From positions 1 through 45,036 of the forward strand of contig NZ_DASYHS010000164.1 of NCBI RefSeq assembly GCF_035998295.1: a stretch of DNA of 45,036 bases, written 5' to 3'. The notes beneath the pieces were generated by a model. The model saw nothing but the letters and a program-made list of their open reading frames with translations, ran no database searches and was not told the origin of the DNA. The position numbers and the translations under genes are program-made. Source of the stretch: DASYHS01 sp035998295. GTDB taxonomy: Bacteria; Pseudomonadota; Alphaproteobacteria; Azospirillales; Azospirillaceae. Numbering within the stretch: position 1 is the stretch's first letter; each line of letters begins with the position of its first letter. Shown one piece after another: positions 23,489 to 33,779 of this stretch.

Positions 23489-24370
23489 TCATCCCTTGAC
23501 CGAGCCGGCGGTGAGGCCCTGGACCATGTAGCGCTGGAACACGAGGGCCAGCAGAACCGCGGGAATGGCGGAGAGGAAGCCGGAAGCCGCGATCACGGAG
23601 TAGTCGATGTTCGCCTGGCCGACCATGCCGGCGATCGTCACCGGCAGCGTCCCCGTCCCCTGCTTCGAGTTGAGCACCTGCGCCACGAGGAACTCGTTCC
23701 AGCACAAGACGAAGGTGAAGGCCCCGGCGGCGACGAGGCCCGGCCCGGAGATCGGCAGGATGATGCGGTAGAACACCTGGAACCGCGTGCACCCGTCGAT
23801 CATGCCGCTTTCCTCGAGCTCGCGCGGCAGCGTCTCGAAGTAGGACTTCATGATCCAGATGGTGAAAGGAAACGTGAAGGAGCAGTAGGCGAGGATCAGG
23901 CCGCTCAAGGTGTTCTGGAAGCCCATCTGCCGCATGATCAGGAACAGCGCCGGCATCAGCACCACGACCGGCAGCATGCGGGTGAACAGGATGGCATAGA
24001 GCGTGGCGCTCATCAGGCGATGGCGGAAGCGCGCATAGGCGTAGCCCGCGGCACTGCCGACCACAACGTTGATCGCCGTGACGACGACGCTGACGATGAT
24101 GCTGTTGGCCATCGACGGCAGGATCTGCGCCGTCTGGTGCCGGGCGTGGAAGTCGACGAGGCCGAGGATCTTGGCGTAGTTGTCGAGGCTCGGATGGGGC
24201 GGCACGAGCGGCATCGGCCGCATCAGGAGATCGCGCTGCTCGCTGATGCTCGTGATGAACAGCCAGACGAAGGGGCCGACCAGCCACAGCGCGACGACCG
24301 CCGCGAGGCCGTAGATCATGGTCGCCGAGGCCCATCGCCTGGAGCGCCCGTGGATTGGAATGGCGGACAT
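23489..24370 (-). CDS. Carbohydrate-type ABC permease (MalG/UgpE-like)
   Basis: 293 residues with six predicted helices. It has TSISEQRDLLMRPMPLVPPH after helix 1, AGYAYARFRHR, and the EAA loop EESGMIDGCTRFQVFYRIIL with PISGPGLVAAGAFTFVLCWNEF, the hallmark of the CUT1 MalG-type subunit. It forms the channel with the gene at 24383. Its own ATG is 13 bp from the upstream permease stop. Confidence 0.93.
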   Translation of the reverse strand: MSAIPIHGRSRRWASATMIYGLAAVVALWLVGPFVWLFITSISEQRDLLMRPMPLVPPHPSLDNYAKILGLVDFHARHQTAQILPSMANSIIVSVVVTAINVVVGSAAGYAYARFRHRLMSATLYAILFTRMLPVVVLMPALFLIMRQMGFQNTLSGLILAYCSFTFPFTIWIMKSYFETLPRELEESGMIDGCTRFQVFYRIILPISGPGLVAAGAFTFVLCWNEFLVAQVLNSKQGTGTLPVTIAGMVGQANIDYSVIAASGFLSAIPAVLLALVFQRYMVQGLTAGSVKG

Positions 24371-24382
24371 CGCGGCGGCTCC

Positions 24383-25441
24383 CTACTCGGCCCGGAACTT
24401 GGCCAGGACGAAGCGGTGATAGACGACGGTCAGCACGACGCAGATCAGGGTCAAGGTGAACAGGATCGCGGTGCCGGGGCCGAACCTGAAGAAGCTGAAG
24501 GCGGTGCGGTAGCCGAGCCAGGTCACGGTGGTGGTGTCGTTGCCGGGCCCGCCGGACGTCATCACGTAGATGAGGTCGAGCATCAGGAAGCCGTTGACGG
24601 TGGCCAGCACCAGGACCAGGAACATCATCGGCCGCAGCGACGGCAGCGTGACGTGCCAGAGCCGGCGCCAGTAGCCGGCACCGTCGACCGCGGCGGCGGC
24701 ATGGAGGTCCGGAGAGATGGACTGGAGGCCGGCCAGGAACAGGATCGCCGCGAACGGCGCCTGGTTCCACACGTAGACGACGATCAGCACGTTGAGCGCG
24801 GTGAAGCCGTCGCTGAAGAACGCGATGTAGCTGTCGATGGCGCCGAGACGGTAGAGGACGCCGTTGATCGCGCCGAAATCCGCGTCGAGCATGCCGAGCC
24901 ACAGGATGCCGACGGCGATGCGCGACAGAGACCAGGGAATGAGCAGCATCGCCCTCATCACGCCCCGGCCCCGGAAGTTGGCATCGAGGACCAGGGCCAT
25001 GGCGAGCCCGAGGACGGTCGCCTCGATCACGAACAGCGCGACGAAATAGACCGTGCGCCCCAGAGCACGCCAATACTCCGGATCGGACATGACGCGGGCA
25101 TAGTTGTCGAGCCCAACGAAGCGGAAGAACGGTATCCGCATGCCGAAGATGTCGAGGACCGGACCGCTTTGGCTGAGCAGATCGACCTCCGCGAAGCTCA
25201 GCCACACGGAATAGGCCAGCGGCAAGAACACGATCAGCGCGATGAGCAGGAGCGAGGGCGCGACCATCCAGGCGGCGAACCATGCCTCCGAGCGCGCCAG
25301 CGAGCGGCCCGGCGAAACGCTCCCCCGCGCCCCGCCGCCCCGGTCCGAGACGGCGGGCCCGGACCTGGGTCCCGCCTTCCGCCACACCGCCCACCAGGGC
25401 GCTCGCGCTGTCGATGACGCCGAAAGGTCGGAATTGATCAT
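24383..25441 (-). CDS. Carbohydrate-type ABC permease (MalF/UgpA-like)
   Basis: 352 residues from the ATG at 25441; no strong ribosome site is seen and the first 55 residues are polar. Membrane segments begin at WFAAWMVAPSLLLIALIVFL. It has VGLDNYARVMSDPEYW and the EAA loop AAVDGAGYWRRLWHVTLPSL, followed by PMMFLVLVLATVNGF. It is the partner of the MalG-type subunit, fed by the binding protein at 25502 and probably energised by the ATPase at 29649. Confidence 0.9.
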   Translation of the reverse strand: MINSDLSASSTARAPWWAVWRKAGPRSGPAVSDRGGGARGSVSPGRSLARSEAWFAAWMVAPSLLLIALIVFLPLAYSVWLSFAEVDLLSQSGPVLDIFGMRIPFFRFVGLDNYARVMSDPEYWRALGRTVYFVALFVIEATVLGLAMALVLDANFRGRGVMRAMLLIPWSLSRIAVGILWLGMLDADFGAINGVLYRLGAIDSYIAFFSDGFTALNVLIVVYVWNQAPFAAILFLAGLQSISPDLHAAAAVDGAGYWRRLWHVTLPSLRPMMFLVLVLATVNGFLMLDLIYVMTSGGPGNDTTTVTWLGYRTAFSFFRFGPGTAILFTLTLICVVLTVVYHRFVLAKFRAE

Positions 25442-25501
25442 CGTGTCAGGCCAGTTGGTCGTTTCTCGGACGAGGGCTCGCCGGCCGCGCCGGAGCACGG
25501 C

Positions 25502-26794
25502 TCAGGCCAGGGATTTCTGCAGGGCCACGAGAGACTTGATCGCCTCCGGGACGGTGATGCTCTTGCGGATCATGTCGTGGAGGATCGGAACCGAGCGGGC
25601 GTCGTATTCCGGATACCAGGCTTCCTTGAAGGCGCTGATGACCTTGCCCTTCTCGTACTGCCGGCGCAGCAGCGGCAAGTCGATCCAGTTGGCGTAGGAG
25701 GCGACGACGTCCGGCTGGTCGTAGAGGGCCGGATAGGGATTGTCGAGGCCGGAAGCCAGGGCCCATTGCCGCTGCACGTGCCAGTCCCCGTGGAGATTGG
25801 CGCCGACGAACCGCATCAGCTTCCAGCTGCTCTCCAGCGCCTCGGTCCTGGCGTTCAGGACGTAGGAGTCCGTCCACATGTAGGTGTCGCCGGTCTTCCC
25901 GGGATACGGCGCCATCTTCGCCTTCTTCGGCGCCAGCAGCGACTCCTTGGTGTCGCCCGCGATCGTCTGCAGATAGTTCGAATGGTTGGTATGGTACGCG
26001 TAGCGGCCGGTGAACATCATCCGGTGCACGTCGGTCGTCGACGGCTTGGTGAAGATCTCCGGGGTGACGAGCCCGAGCTCGTAGACGCGCTGCCAGCGCT
26101 CCATGACGCGGGCGATGGCCGGATCCTGGTCGATGATCAGCCTGTTGTCGTCGTCGAACACCCTCGCTCCGTCGGCGAAGCAGTCGGTCAGGAACTGCGG
26201 CGTCGTCCCCGTCACCGTCGGGTTCCAGTTCGGAAGGAACGGATACTCCGAGATCTTGTCCGTCTTGAGCTTGACGCAGTGCTCGATCAGCTCGTCCCAA
26301 GTCGCCGCGGCCTGCTGGAACCCCCCTTGCTGCAGCATGGGCTCGTTGTAGATCATGATGTACATGCCGGTGTAGTACGGCAGGCCGATCAGCTGGCCTT
26401 CCTTGTTCGTCAGGCTGGCCAGATTGGCCGGCGCCATCGCCTTCTTGATCGCGTCGACCCCCGGCAGGTCGTCGAGCGCGCGGATCAGGCCGGTCTGCGA
26501 CCAGCGCTCCCGGAAGGAGTGGAAGCAGTACATGACGTCGACGATGTCGCCGGCGAACGCGCGCGCCTCCAGCGTCTGATGGAATTGCGGCCAGGGCAGC
26601 GTAGAATAGTTGACCTGCTCGCCGTACTTCTCGTTGAACAGGTCGACATAGCCTTGAACCATGTCCGGCCGGAAGGTCCAGCCGACGAAGCTGATCGGCG
26701 CCGCCGCCCGCGCCGATCCCGACGCCAGCCCGCCGAACGCGGCGGCCAGAGACAGCGCCCCGGCCCCGGCCAGAAATTCCCGCCTGTTGGTCAT
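25502..26794 (-). CDS. Family-1 extracellular solute-binding protein (Tat-exported)
   Basis: 430 residues. The N-terminus MTNRREFLAGAGALSLAAAF has a twin-arginine motif and ends SARA, so export is probably by Tat, folded. PISFVGWTFRPDMVQGYVDL and LFNEKYGEQVNY begin the mature CUT1-type binding protein; YYTGMYIMIYNEPML and FTGRYAYHTNHSNY follow. It delivers the ligand to the permease pair downstream. It is the first gene of the operon and is divergent from the DMFase-like gene, so the ligand is likely that enzyme's substrate or a related polar amide. Confidence 0.92.
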   Translation of the reverse strand: MTNRREFLAGAGALSLAAAFGGLASGSARAAAPISFVGWTFRPDMVQGYVDLFNEKYGEQVNYSTLPWPQFHQTLEARAFAGDIVDVMYCFHSFRERWSQTGLIRALDDLPGVDAIKKAMAPANLASLTNKEGQLIGLPYYTGMYIMIYNEPMLQQGGFQQAAATWDELIEHCVKLKTDKISEYPFLPNWNPTVTGTTPQFLTDCFADGARVFDDDNRLIIDQDPAIARVMERWQRVYELGLVTPEIFTKPSTTDVHRMMFTGRYAYHTNHSNYLQTIAGDTKESLLAPKKAKMAPYPGKTGDTYMWTDSYVLNARTEALESSWKLMRFVGANLHGDWHVQRQWALASGLDNPYPALYDQPDVVASYANWIDLPLLRRQYEKGKVISAFKEAWYPEYDARSVPILHDMIRKSITVPEAIKSLVALQKSLA

Positions 26795-26880
26795 TCCACC
26801 CTCCAGTTTGGATTCTTGATTGCCGTTGCCCCGAGCATACGGGAGTCACCATACGCTTTCAACAGGAATTGGCCGCCGAT

Positions 26881-26918
26881 ATTGCTCATATCGCGGATAT
26901 ATGCGCTTAATAGAGCGT
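26881..26918. promoter_or_regulatory. A/T-rich divergent control region between the transport operon and DMFase-like gene
   Basis: Within the 229-bp gap, ATATC-GCG-GATAT (26888-26900) is a perfect 5-bp inverted repeat. On the lower strand 26892-26881 reads GATATGAGCAAT, close to GATATAGCAATT at the peptide-transport promoter (44872-44860). CGCT-TAATAG-AGCG (26904-26917) is another small inverted repeat. These are likely operator/promoter elements for both directions; assignment is by position. Confidence 0.4.
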
Positions 26919-27023
26919 TTTCTGCAAACAGAGCGCGGAAAAGCTGCGCCATGCGCGGGCCTGGCGCAGGCCGGTCGGGGAACGGCCCCGGTCCCGCTCG
27001 GCAACCGAGGAGAGGCATACGGC

Positions 27024-29609
27024 ATGTACGAGATCGATCCCTCGCGCCTTGATCTTGCCCGCGAGTTCAAGCGCAGGCCGCTCGGCGCCCACAGCCCCGA
27101 CCTGCAGGCGGTGCTCGACCGCATGCGCAGCATGCCCATCGAGGGCAAGCACTGCCTGATCGTCACCAAGCCCCATGCGCAGTGGCTGCTGGCCCGGATG
27201 AGCGGCACGCCGCCGATGCCGGTGCCGGTGCCGGGCATCGTCTTCACCGACCCCGCAGAGGCCGAGTGGACCGTGTTCAAGTTGCGCTGGCAGGCGCTGA
27301 CCGGCCACGACCTCGCCTCGGCGCTTGTCGAGCCGGCGCTGCCGCCGCCGAGCGCCGAACCGGTCGCGGCCCCCGATCCGTCCCGCGCGATCCTCGCCTA
27401 CGCCGATACGATCAGCGTCGCGCCGGGACAGACCGTCGACGTCAAGGTCAGCTGCCTCGGCGTCGAGACCTACCGGGCCGACCTCGTACGGTTGCGAGCC
27501 CCCCAGAGCGGGCCGGACGGGGAAGGCTATCGCGAGGACGAGGTTCCGACGCCGGCGAGCGGTATCTATCGAGGCCGGGTTCAGCCGCTGCGGCTCGGGT
27601 CGCACCTGGTGCTGCCGGCGCTCGAACCGCCGCCGGAAAGCTTCACGGTCCAGGTCCTGGCCTGGCCGACCCGCCTGGCGAGCGGCGAGCAGGCTCTCGT
27701 CGGAACGTGGTCGCAGGCGACGCGGCGCGGCTTTTCGCTCTGCCTGGACGCTGCCGGTGCGCTCGCACTGCGCCTGGGCGACGGCGCCGGGTCGGTGGAC
27801 TACACCACCGGCGTGCCGCTCGTCGAGCGGCACTGGTATCTGCTCGCCGCGAGCTTCGATGCCGCCTCCGGCATCGTGGACCTGCACCAGCTACCGATCG
27901 GCGGCCACGGCTTCCGTTGCGACGGCCCGGTCTCCGTCCGGCACGCGGCGACCATCGAGCCGACGCCCGGCGACGCATCGCTGCTGGTTGCGGCCTGGCA
28001 TGGCGGCGACGCGGACGGGGTTGCGCCCGGCGGCCACTTCAACGGCAAGCTGGAGCGTCCGCGCATCGCCCGTGCCGCCCTCGCGCTTGCGGACATCGAG
28101 CGTCTGGCCAGCGACGCCGACTGCCGCGATTTCCGCGACGTTCTGGTGGCCGCTCCGGATTTTTCGCAGGACATCGGCTCGGACCGCGTCGTCGACCTGT
28201 CGCCGCGGCAGGGGCATGGCAGCGCCGTCAACCAGCCGACCCGCGCGGTGACCGGACACAACTGGGATGGACGCGTGACGGACTGGAGGCTGGCGCCCGG
28301 TCAGTACGGCGCCATCCATTTCCATGAGGACGACGTCGACGACGCCAGCTGGCAGACCGACATCGCGCTGACGATCCCGCAGACCCTGCGCAGCGGCGTC
28401 TACGCGATGCGCCTGCGCGGCGACGGCGCCGAGACCCATGTCCCCTTCTTCGTCCGGCCACCGGCCGGCACGGTCGGCGCGCGCGTGGCCTTCCTCGCCC
28501 CGACGGCCACTTACACGATCTATGCCAACAACCGCTCCCGCTTCCTGGCCGCGGGAACCGAAATGCTGCGCGGCCACCTCCTCGACTTCGACGTCACCGA
28601 CATGCGGCTCCTGCAACACCGGCTGGGGCTGTCGACCTACTGCCTCCACAGCGACGGCAGCGGCGTGTGCTACGGCACGCGGCTGCGGCCCATGACCAAT
28701 TTCCGGCCCAAAGGCCGGCTGTGGAACTTCAGCAGCGACCTGTTCGTGATCGACTGGCTCGAGCAGACCGGCTGCGGCTACGACGTGATCACCGACGACG
28801 ACCTGCACGAGCACGGCGCCGCGCTGCTGGCGCCCTACCGGACGGTCGTCACCGGCTCGCACCCCGAATACGCCTCGCTCGAAATGCTCGACGCGCTGGA
28901 GACCTATCTCAAGGCGGGCGGGCGCATGATGTATCTCGGCGGCAACGGGTTCTACTGGCGCATCGCCTACCGGCCGGGCTGCCCGGGTGTCGTGGAGGTC
29001 CGCCGGGCCGAGGACGGAACGCGCGCCTGGAACGCGGCGCCGGGCGAGTACCACATGAGCTTCACCGGCGAGCAGGGCGGACTGTGGAGCCGCCAGGGAC
29101 GGCCGCCGAACGCGATAGCAGGGGTCGGCTTCATCGCGCAGGGTTTCGACGTTTCTTCGTATTACCGGCGTCGGGCGGACAGCCGTGACCCGCGCGCCGC
29201 GTTCATCTTCGCCGGCATCGACGACGAGATCCTCGGCGATTTCGGCCATCTCGGCGGCGGCGCGGCCGGCGAGGAGCTGGACGCCTTCGACGTCGGCCAG
29301 GGGTCGCCGGCGCACCCGCTCGTCGTCGCGTCGTCTGAACGGCACCCCGGCAGCTTTCATCTGGCCAACGACGCGGTGCTGGTTCCCAACGCCGCGACGA
29401 GCGCCCTGCACAGCGAGAGGGTCCGCGCGGACATGGTGTTCTTCGAATGCCCGAACGGAGGTGCCGTGTTCTCGACCGGTTCGATCGCCTATGCCGGCGC
29501 CCTCTCGCACGACGGCTACGACAACAACATCGCCAGGCTGACCCGGAACGTGCTCGAGCGGTTTCTGGACCCCGCCCCCTTCCCGATGCCGGGCCAGGGC
29601 CGCCGCTGA
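27024..29609 (+). CDS. N,N-dimethylformamidase-like amidohydrolase, small and large subunits fused
   Basis: 861 residues from the ATG at 27024 (GAGGAGAGG upstream). Residues about 1-100 resemble the small (alpha) DMFase subunit: HSPDLQAVLDRMRSMPIEGK, then a Trp/Met-rich helix and AEAEWTVFKLRWQALTG. Residues about 130-861 match the large (beta) subunit: a LamG/concanavalin-like insert (about 205-320, VERHWYLLAASFDAASGIVD), then the catalytic region with FLAPTATYTIYANNRSRFLA (Tyr497), GLSTYCLHSDGSG (Tyr539) and TGSHPEYASLEM (Glu615). These sit where DMFase has its two-Tyr/one-carboxylate mononuclear iron site. Known DMFases (about 132 + 762 residues) split DMF to dimethylamine and formate. The substrate here is unknown; neighbours suggest a larger amide. 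Confidence 0.85.
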   Translation: MYEIDPSRLDLAREFKRRPLGAHSPDLQAVLDRMRSMPIEGKHCLIVTKPHAQWLLARMSGTPPMPVPVPGIVFTDPAEAEWTVFKLRWQALTGHDLASALVEPALPPPSAEPVAAPDPSRAILAYADTISVAPGQTVDVKVSCLGVETYRADLVRLRAPQSGPDGEGYREDEVPTPASGIYRGRVQPLRLGSHLVLPALEPPPESFTVQVLAWPTRLASGEQALVGTWSQATRRGFSLCLDAAGALALRLGDGAGSVDYTTGVPLVERHWYLLAASFDAASGIVDLHQLPIGGHGFRCDGPVSVRHAATIEPTPGDASLLVAAWHGGDADGVAPGGHFNGKLERPRIARAALALADIERLASDADCRDFRDVLVAAPDFSQDIGSDRVVDLSPRQGHGSAVNQPTRAVTGHNWDGRVTDWRLAPGQYGAIHFHEDDVDDASWQTDIALTIPQTLRSGVYAMRLRGDGAETHVPFFVRPPAGTVGARVAFLAPTATYTIYANNRSRFLAAGTEMLRGHLLDFDVTDMRLLQHRLGLSTYCLHSDGSGVCYGTRLRPMTNFRPKGRLWNFSSDLFVIDWLEQTGCGYDVITDDDLHEHGAALLAPYRTVVTGSHPEYASLEMLDALETYLKAGGRMMYLGGNGFYWRIAYRPGCPGVVEVRRAEDGTRAWNAAPGEYHMSFTGEQGGLWSRQGRPPNAIAGVGFIAQGFDVSSYYRRRADSRDPRAAFIFAGIDDEILGDFGHLGGGAAGEELDAFDVGQGSPAHPLVVASSERHPGSFHLANDAVLVPNAATSALHSERVRADMVFFECPNGGAVFSTGSIAYAGALSHDGYDNNIARLTRNVLERFLDPAPFPMPGQGRR

Positions 29610-29648
29610 CCGGGAGCGGCGGCGGCCGACCTGGTTCCGCCGGCCCGG

Positions 29649-29650
<2 letters not shown>
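29608..29650. terminator. Bidirectional terminator-like hairpin between convergent genes
   Basis: GACCGGG (29608-29614) pairs with CCCGGTC (29644-29650), and inside them CGGCGG (29617-29622) with CCGCCG (29637-29642). The stem spans the whole 39-bp gap and both stop codons. There is no U tract, so it may act as a roadblock or 3'-end stabiliser for both transcripts. Confidence 0.45.
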
Positions 29651-30740
<1,090 letters not shown>

Positions 30741-30875
30741 CGTTCGTTTCCTCCGCCCGCCGGCCAGGGCACTTGCCTTGACCGGCGTTCATTTTTGATG
30801 TTTTCGGATATTTCCAGCGCCTATAGTACGGAATCCGCCACCATGTGGCAATTTTCCTGCAGGCACCGCGACACC

Positions 30876-31493
30876 ATGAAAAAAACAACCGACACGTCAC
30901 CCGCTGTGACGATTCAACTCGAAGATAGTACTCTTCAGGCTGGGCTCGGGCGCCCGGCCCTGGGAAAACCAGCAGCGAGGAATGCAGTGCCGGTCTTGGA
31001 CGACATCGACGTGGGCATCATCGACTACCTGCATAAGGACGCGCGCGCGCCGGCCAAGGCGATCGCGGAGACGCTCAACGTCCCCGAATCGACGATCCGC
31101 AGCCGGCTCGCGCGGCTCGTGGACTCCAACGTCATCGAATTCGTCGCCCTGACGAACCCACTGCATCTAGGTCACTCCGTCTGGGTCATGATGGAGATAG
31201 AAGTGGTGACGCGCCGCATCCGCCAAGTAGCTCGCGAGTTGACGGCGATCCCCGAGATATATTTCGTCTATATCACCACAGGCAGTTTCGACATATTCGC
31301 TGGAGCAACTTTCATCGACAATACCGAGTTCGTCGATTTCGTCACGAACCAGCTCTCAAAAGTCGACGGAATCGTCCGCGTCAACACACGCACCATTCTC
31401 GAAGTCCACAAGCGCGTCTTCAAGTTCAGGCCCCGCGCTTCGGCGGTACGCAGCTCCAAGACACCGCGCAAGAGCACCGTCCAGACACGCTGA
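30876..31493 (+). CDS. Lrp/AsnC-family transcriptional regulator
   Basis: 205 residues from the ATG at 30876 (an in-frame ATG at 30843 would add 11). After a 48-residue polar extension unusual for the family, the HTH is seen in DVGIIDYLHKDARAPAKAIA and ETLNVPESTIRSRLARLVDS. The RAM ligand-binding domain follows: VWVMMEIEVVTRRIRQVARE, ELTAIPEIYFVYITTGSFDI, and VDGIVRVNTRTILEVHKRVF. It lies between the two catabolic operons, divergent from the ATPase and tail-to-tail (4-bp gap) with meaB, so it is the best candidate for pathway control by a metabolite or acyl-CoA. Confidence 0.9.
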   Translation: MKKTTDTSPAVTIQLEDSTLQAGLGRPALGKPAARNAVPVLDDIDVGIIDYLHKDARAPAKAIAETLNVPESTIRSRLARLVDSNVIEFVALTNPLHLGHSVWVMMEIEVVTRRIRQVARELTAIPEIYFVYITTGSFDIFAGATFIDNTEFVDFVTNQLSKVDGIVRVNTRTILEVHKRVFKFRPRASAVRSSKTPRKSTVQTR

Positions 31494-31497
31494 GACA

Positions 31498-32583
31498 TCA
31501 TGGCGCGCCCCCTCGCGGCGGCGGCGGGGCCGGCGCCTCGCGCGCCGCGAGGGCGGCCGCCGCCTCGACGGGACTGACCTGCCCGTCGAGGACGCGCTCC
31601 ACCCAGTCGGCCAGGGCCGCCCCGAAGGGCTCGCCGGGATCGAGATAGGGAGCGAGCAACGCCGCGCCGAGTTCGCGCGCGACCAGCGAGCGGATGCGGG
31701 CGCGTCGGCGTGCCCGCATCCGCTCGCCCGCCTCGCTCCAGGCGAGAAAGGCATCGACCGATGCCGCCAGCTCCGGGATGCCCTCCCCCTTGCCCGCGCT
31801 GACGAGGAGCGTCGGCGGACGCCAGACCGTCGCCTCGCGGCTCGGATCGCCGTGCCGGGACATCAATGCCCGGCGCCCTGGCGAGGTCGCCGGCTGCGGT
31901 CCGTGGAAGCCGGGGGATACGGCGTTGACGCCCGGCTCGCCGGCATAGGCGGCGGACAGGGCCGTGTCGATCTGCGCCGCGGTCGCGACCGCGCCCGGCA
32001 GGTCGGCCTTGTTGACGACGTAAAGGTCGCCGATCTCCATGAGCCCGGCCTTGGCGGCCTGCACGTGGTCGCCGAGGCCCGGCACGCCGACGACGACGGT
32101 GCAGTCCGCGGCATCGGCGATGGCGACGTCCGCCTGACCGGCGCCGACGGTCTCCAGCAACACGCGATGGAAGCCGGCCTCGCCGAGAACGGCCAGGACG
32201 TCCCAGACGGCCGCGCTCAGGCCCCCGCCCTCGCCGCGCGCCGAAAGGCTGCGGACATAGACGCCCGGCAGGTCGGCGCTGCGGTCCATGCGCACGCGGT
32301 CGCCGAGCACGGCCCCCCCTGAGAACGGGCTCGCCGGGTCGACGGCGAGCACCGCGACCGGCTCGCCCGCCTGCGCCCAATGGGCGGTCAGCGCGTCGAC
32401 GAGGGTGGATTTTCCGGCTCCGGGCGGCCCGGTGACGCCGACAACGCGAGCCGCCCCACCGGCCCGATAGGCGCAGGCCAGGATCTCGCGATGCCCGGCG
32501 GCGCGGTTCTCCACGACGCTGATCGCGCGCGACAACCTCCGGACCGAGGCGGGGTCGGCGGCTGGGCCCGACCGCGCGGTCAT
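31498..32583 (-). CDS. meaB: MeaB/ArgK-type GTPase chaperone of a B12-dependent acyl-CoA mutase
   Basis: 361 residues. G1 GVTGPPGAGKSTLVDALT near 47, VLAVDPASPFSGGAVLGDRV (switch-type segment), LLETVGAGQADVAIADAAD (G3 region) and YVVNKADLPGA (G4) identify the G3E GTPase MeaB. It gates cobalamin loading and protects the mutase. The start overlaps the thiolase stop as ATGA (32583-32580). It is the last gene of the mutase operon, and its presence confirms that the mutase uses adenosylcobalamin. Confidence 0.93.
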   Translation of the reverse strand: MTARSGPAADPASVRRLSRAISVVENRAAGHREILACAYRAGGAARVVGVTGPPGAGKSTLVDALTAHWAQAGEPVAVLAVDPASPFSGGAVLGDRVRMDRSADLPGVYVRSLSARGEGGGLSAAVWDVLAVLGEAGFHRVLLETVGAGQADVAIADAADCTVVVGVPGLGDHVQAAKAGLMEIGDLYVVNKADLPGAVATAAQIDTALSAAYAGEPGVNAVSPGFHGPQPATSPGRRALMSRHGDPSREATVWRPPTLLVSAGKGEGIPELAASVDAFLAWSEAGERMRARRRARIRSLVARELGAALLAPYLDPGEPFGAALADWVERVLDGQVSPVEAAAALAAREAPAPPPPRGGAP

Positions 32584-33779
32584 GGCACGTCGACGAGCAG
32601 GGCGTCGCCCTGGCCGAAGCCCCCGCAGATCGCCGCCGCGCCGAAGCCGCCGCCGCGCTGCCGCAGCGCGCTGACGAGGGTCATGGCGACGCGCGCGCCG
32701 CTGGCGCCGAGCGGATGCCCGATGGCGACCGCTCCGCCGTGCCTGTTGGTCCTGGCGCGCAGCCGGTCCGCGGCGGCCGCGTCGCCGTCCGCGAGGCGGA
32801 GCGTGCTGACCAGCGGCGTCGCCGCGAACGCCTCGTTGATCTCGATCAGGTCGAGGTCCCGGGCAGTGCGGTCGGCGGCCCGCAGCAGCTTGGCGATGCC
32901 GATGGCCGGCGTGTAGGAGCCCGATGTCGGGCCGTCGGCCACCTGGGCATAGTGGCTGATGCGCGCCAGAACCGGCAGGCCGCGCTCCTCGGCGAACCGC
33001 CGGGACACCAGGAGCAGGAAGGCGGCGCCGTCGTTCAGGCCCGGGGCGTTGCCCGCCGTGATCGTCAGGCTGCCATGGACCGTCGCGAGCGCCGCCAGCT
33101 TCTCGGCGGAGGTGTCGCGGCGCGGCGATTCGTCGGCCACGACCCGCGTGGTGCCGCCTTTCGCGGCCGGCGCCTCGACCGCGATGCGCTCGGCGTCGAA
33201 GTACCCGGCCGCCTCGGCGGCGAAGTAGCGCTGGTGGCTGCCGAGCGCCCAGGCGTCCTGGGCCGCCCGATCGATACCGTGGCTCAACGCCTCCTGGGAC
33301 GTATAGGCGGCGATCGGCACGTCGACCGTCGGCGTGCGCAAGGTCAGCGGATCGGCGACCGTCACCGGCCCGACCGCCCCACCCCGCCGCCGCGGCCACA
33401 GCAGGGGCGTGGCGCTCAGAACGTCGACACCGCCGCAGATCACCACCTCGGCGAGACCGAGGCGGATGTCGCGCCAGCCGATACCGATCGCGCTCATGCC
33501 CGAACAGCAGGCCCGGTCGACGGCGAGCGACGGCGTCGTGTCCGCGAGACGCGACAGCAGCACCGCCTGGCGGGCCGGCGTCAGCGTCGCGGCGGCGATC
33601 ATCCCTACGCCCATGTAGACCGCTTCCACCTCCGACGCCGAGAGCGCGCTGCGGTCGAGCAGCGCGTCGATGGCCAGAGCGGCGAGGCGTGGCGCCGAGA
33701 CGTCGGCGAGGACGCCGCCGAACCGGCCGAAGGGCGTGCGGGCGAACGCCGCGACGACGACGTCATTGTGCTGCGACAT
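32580..33779 (-). CDS. Thiolase-family acetyl-CoA acyltransferase
   Basis: 399 residues. The catalytic triad is visible: Cys91 in VDRACCSGMSAIGIG, His in AIGHPLGASGARVAM, Cys in AAICGGFGQGDALL, with NEAFAATPL. N-terminal AFARTPFGRFGGVLADV is typical of biosynthetic/degradative thiolases. It probably cleaves a 3-ketoacyl-CoA made after the mutase step; no hydratase or 3-hydroxyacyl-CoA dehydrogenase is in the operon, so those would be encoded elsewhere or not needed. It overlaps the ligase by 17 bp. Confidence 0.92.
   Translation of the reverse strand: MSQHNDVVVAAFARTPFGRFGGVLADVSAPRLAALAIDALLDRSALSASEVEAVYMGVGMIAAATLTPARQAVLLSRLADTTPSLAVDRACCSGMSAIGIGWRDIRLGLAEVVICGGVDVLSATPLLWPRRRGGAVGPVTVADPLTLRTPTVDVPIAAYTSQEALSHGIDRAAQDAWALGSHQRYFAAEAAGYFDAERIAVEAPAAKGGTTRVVADESPRRDTSAEKLAALATVHGSLTITAGNAPGLNDGAAFLLLVSRRFAEERGLPVLARISHYAQVADGPTSGSYTPAIGIAKLLRAADRTARDLDLIEINEAFAATPLVSTLRLADGDAAAADRLRARTNRHGGAVAIGHPLGASGARVAMTLVSALRQRGGGFGAAAICGGFGQGDALLVDVP

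Noticed and set aside
24020..25417. 465-codon frame antisense to the MalF/MalG-type permeases
   Set aside because: Charged, repetitive translation and an opposing operon with conserved motifs.
27891..29510. 539-codon frame antisense to the DMFase-like gene
   Set aside because: No recognisable domain; the plus strand carries the conserved enzyme.
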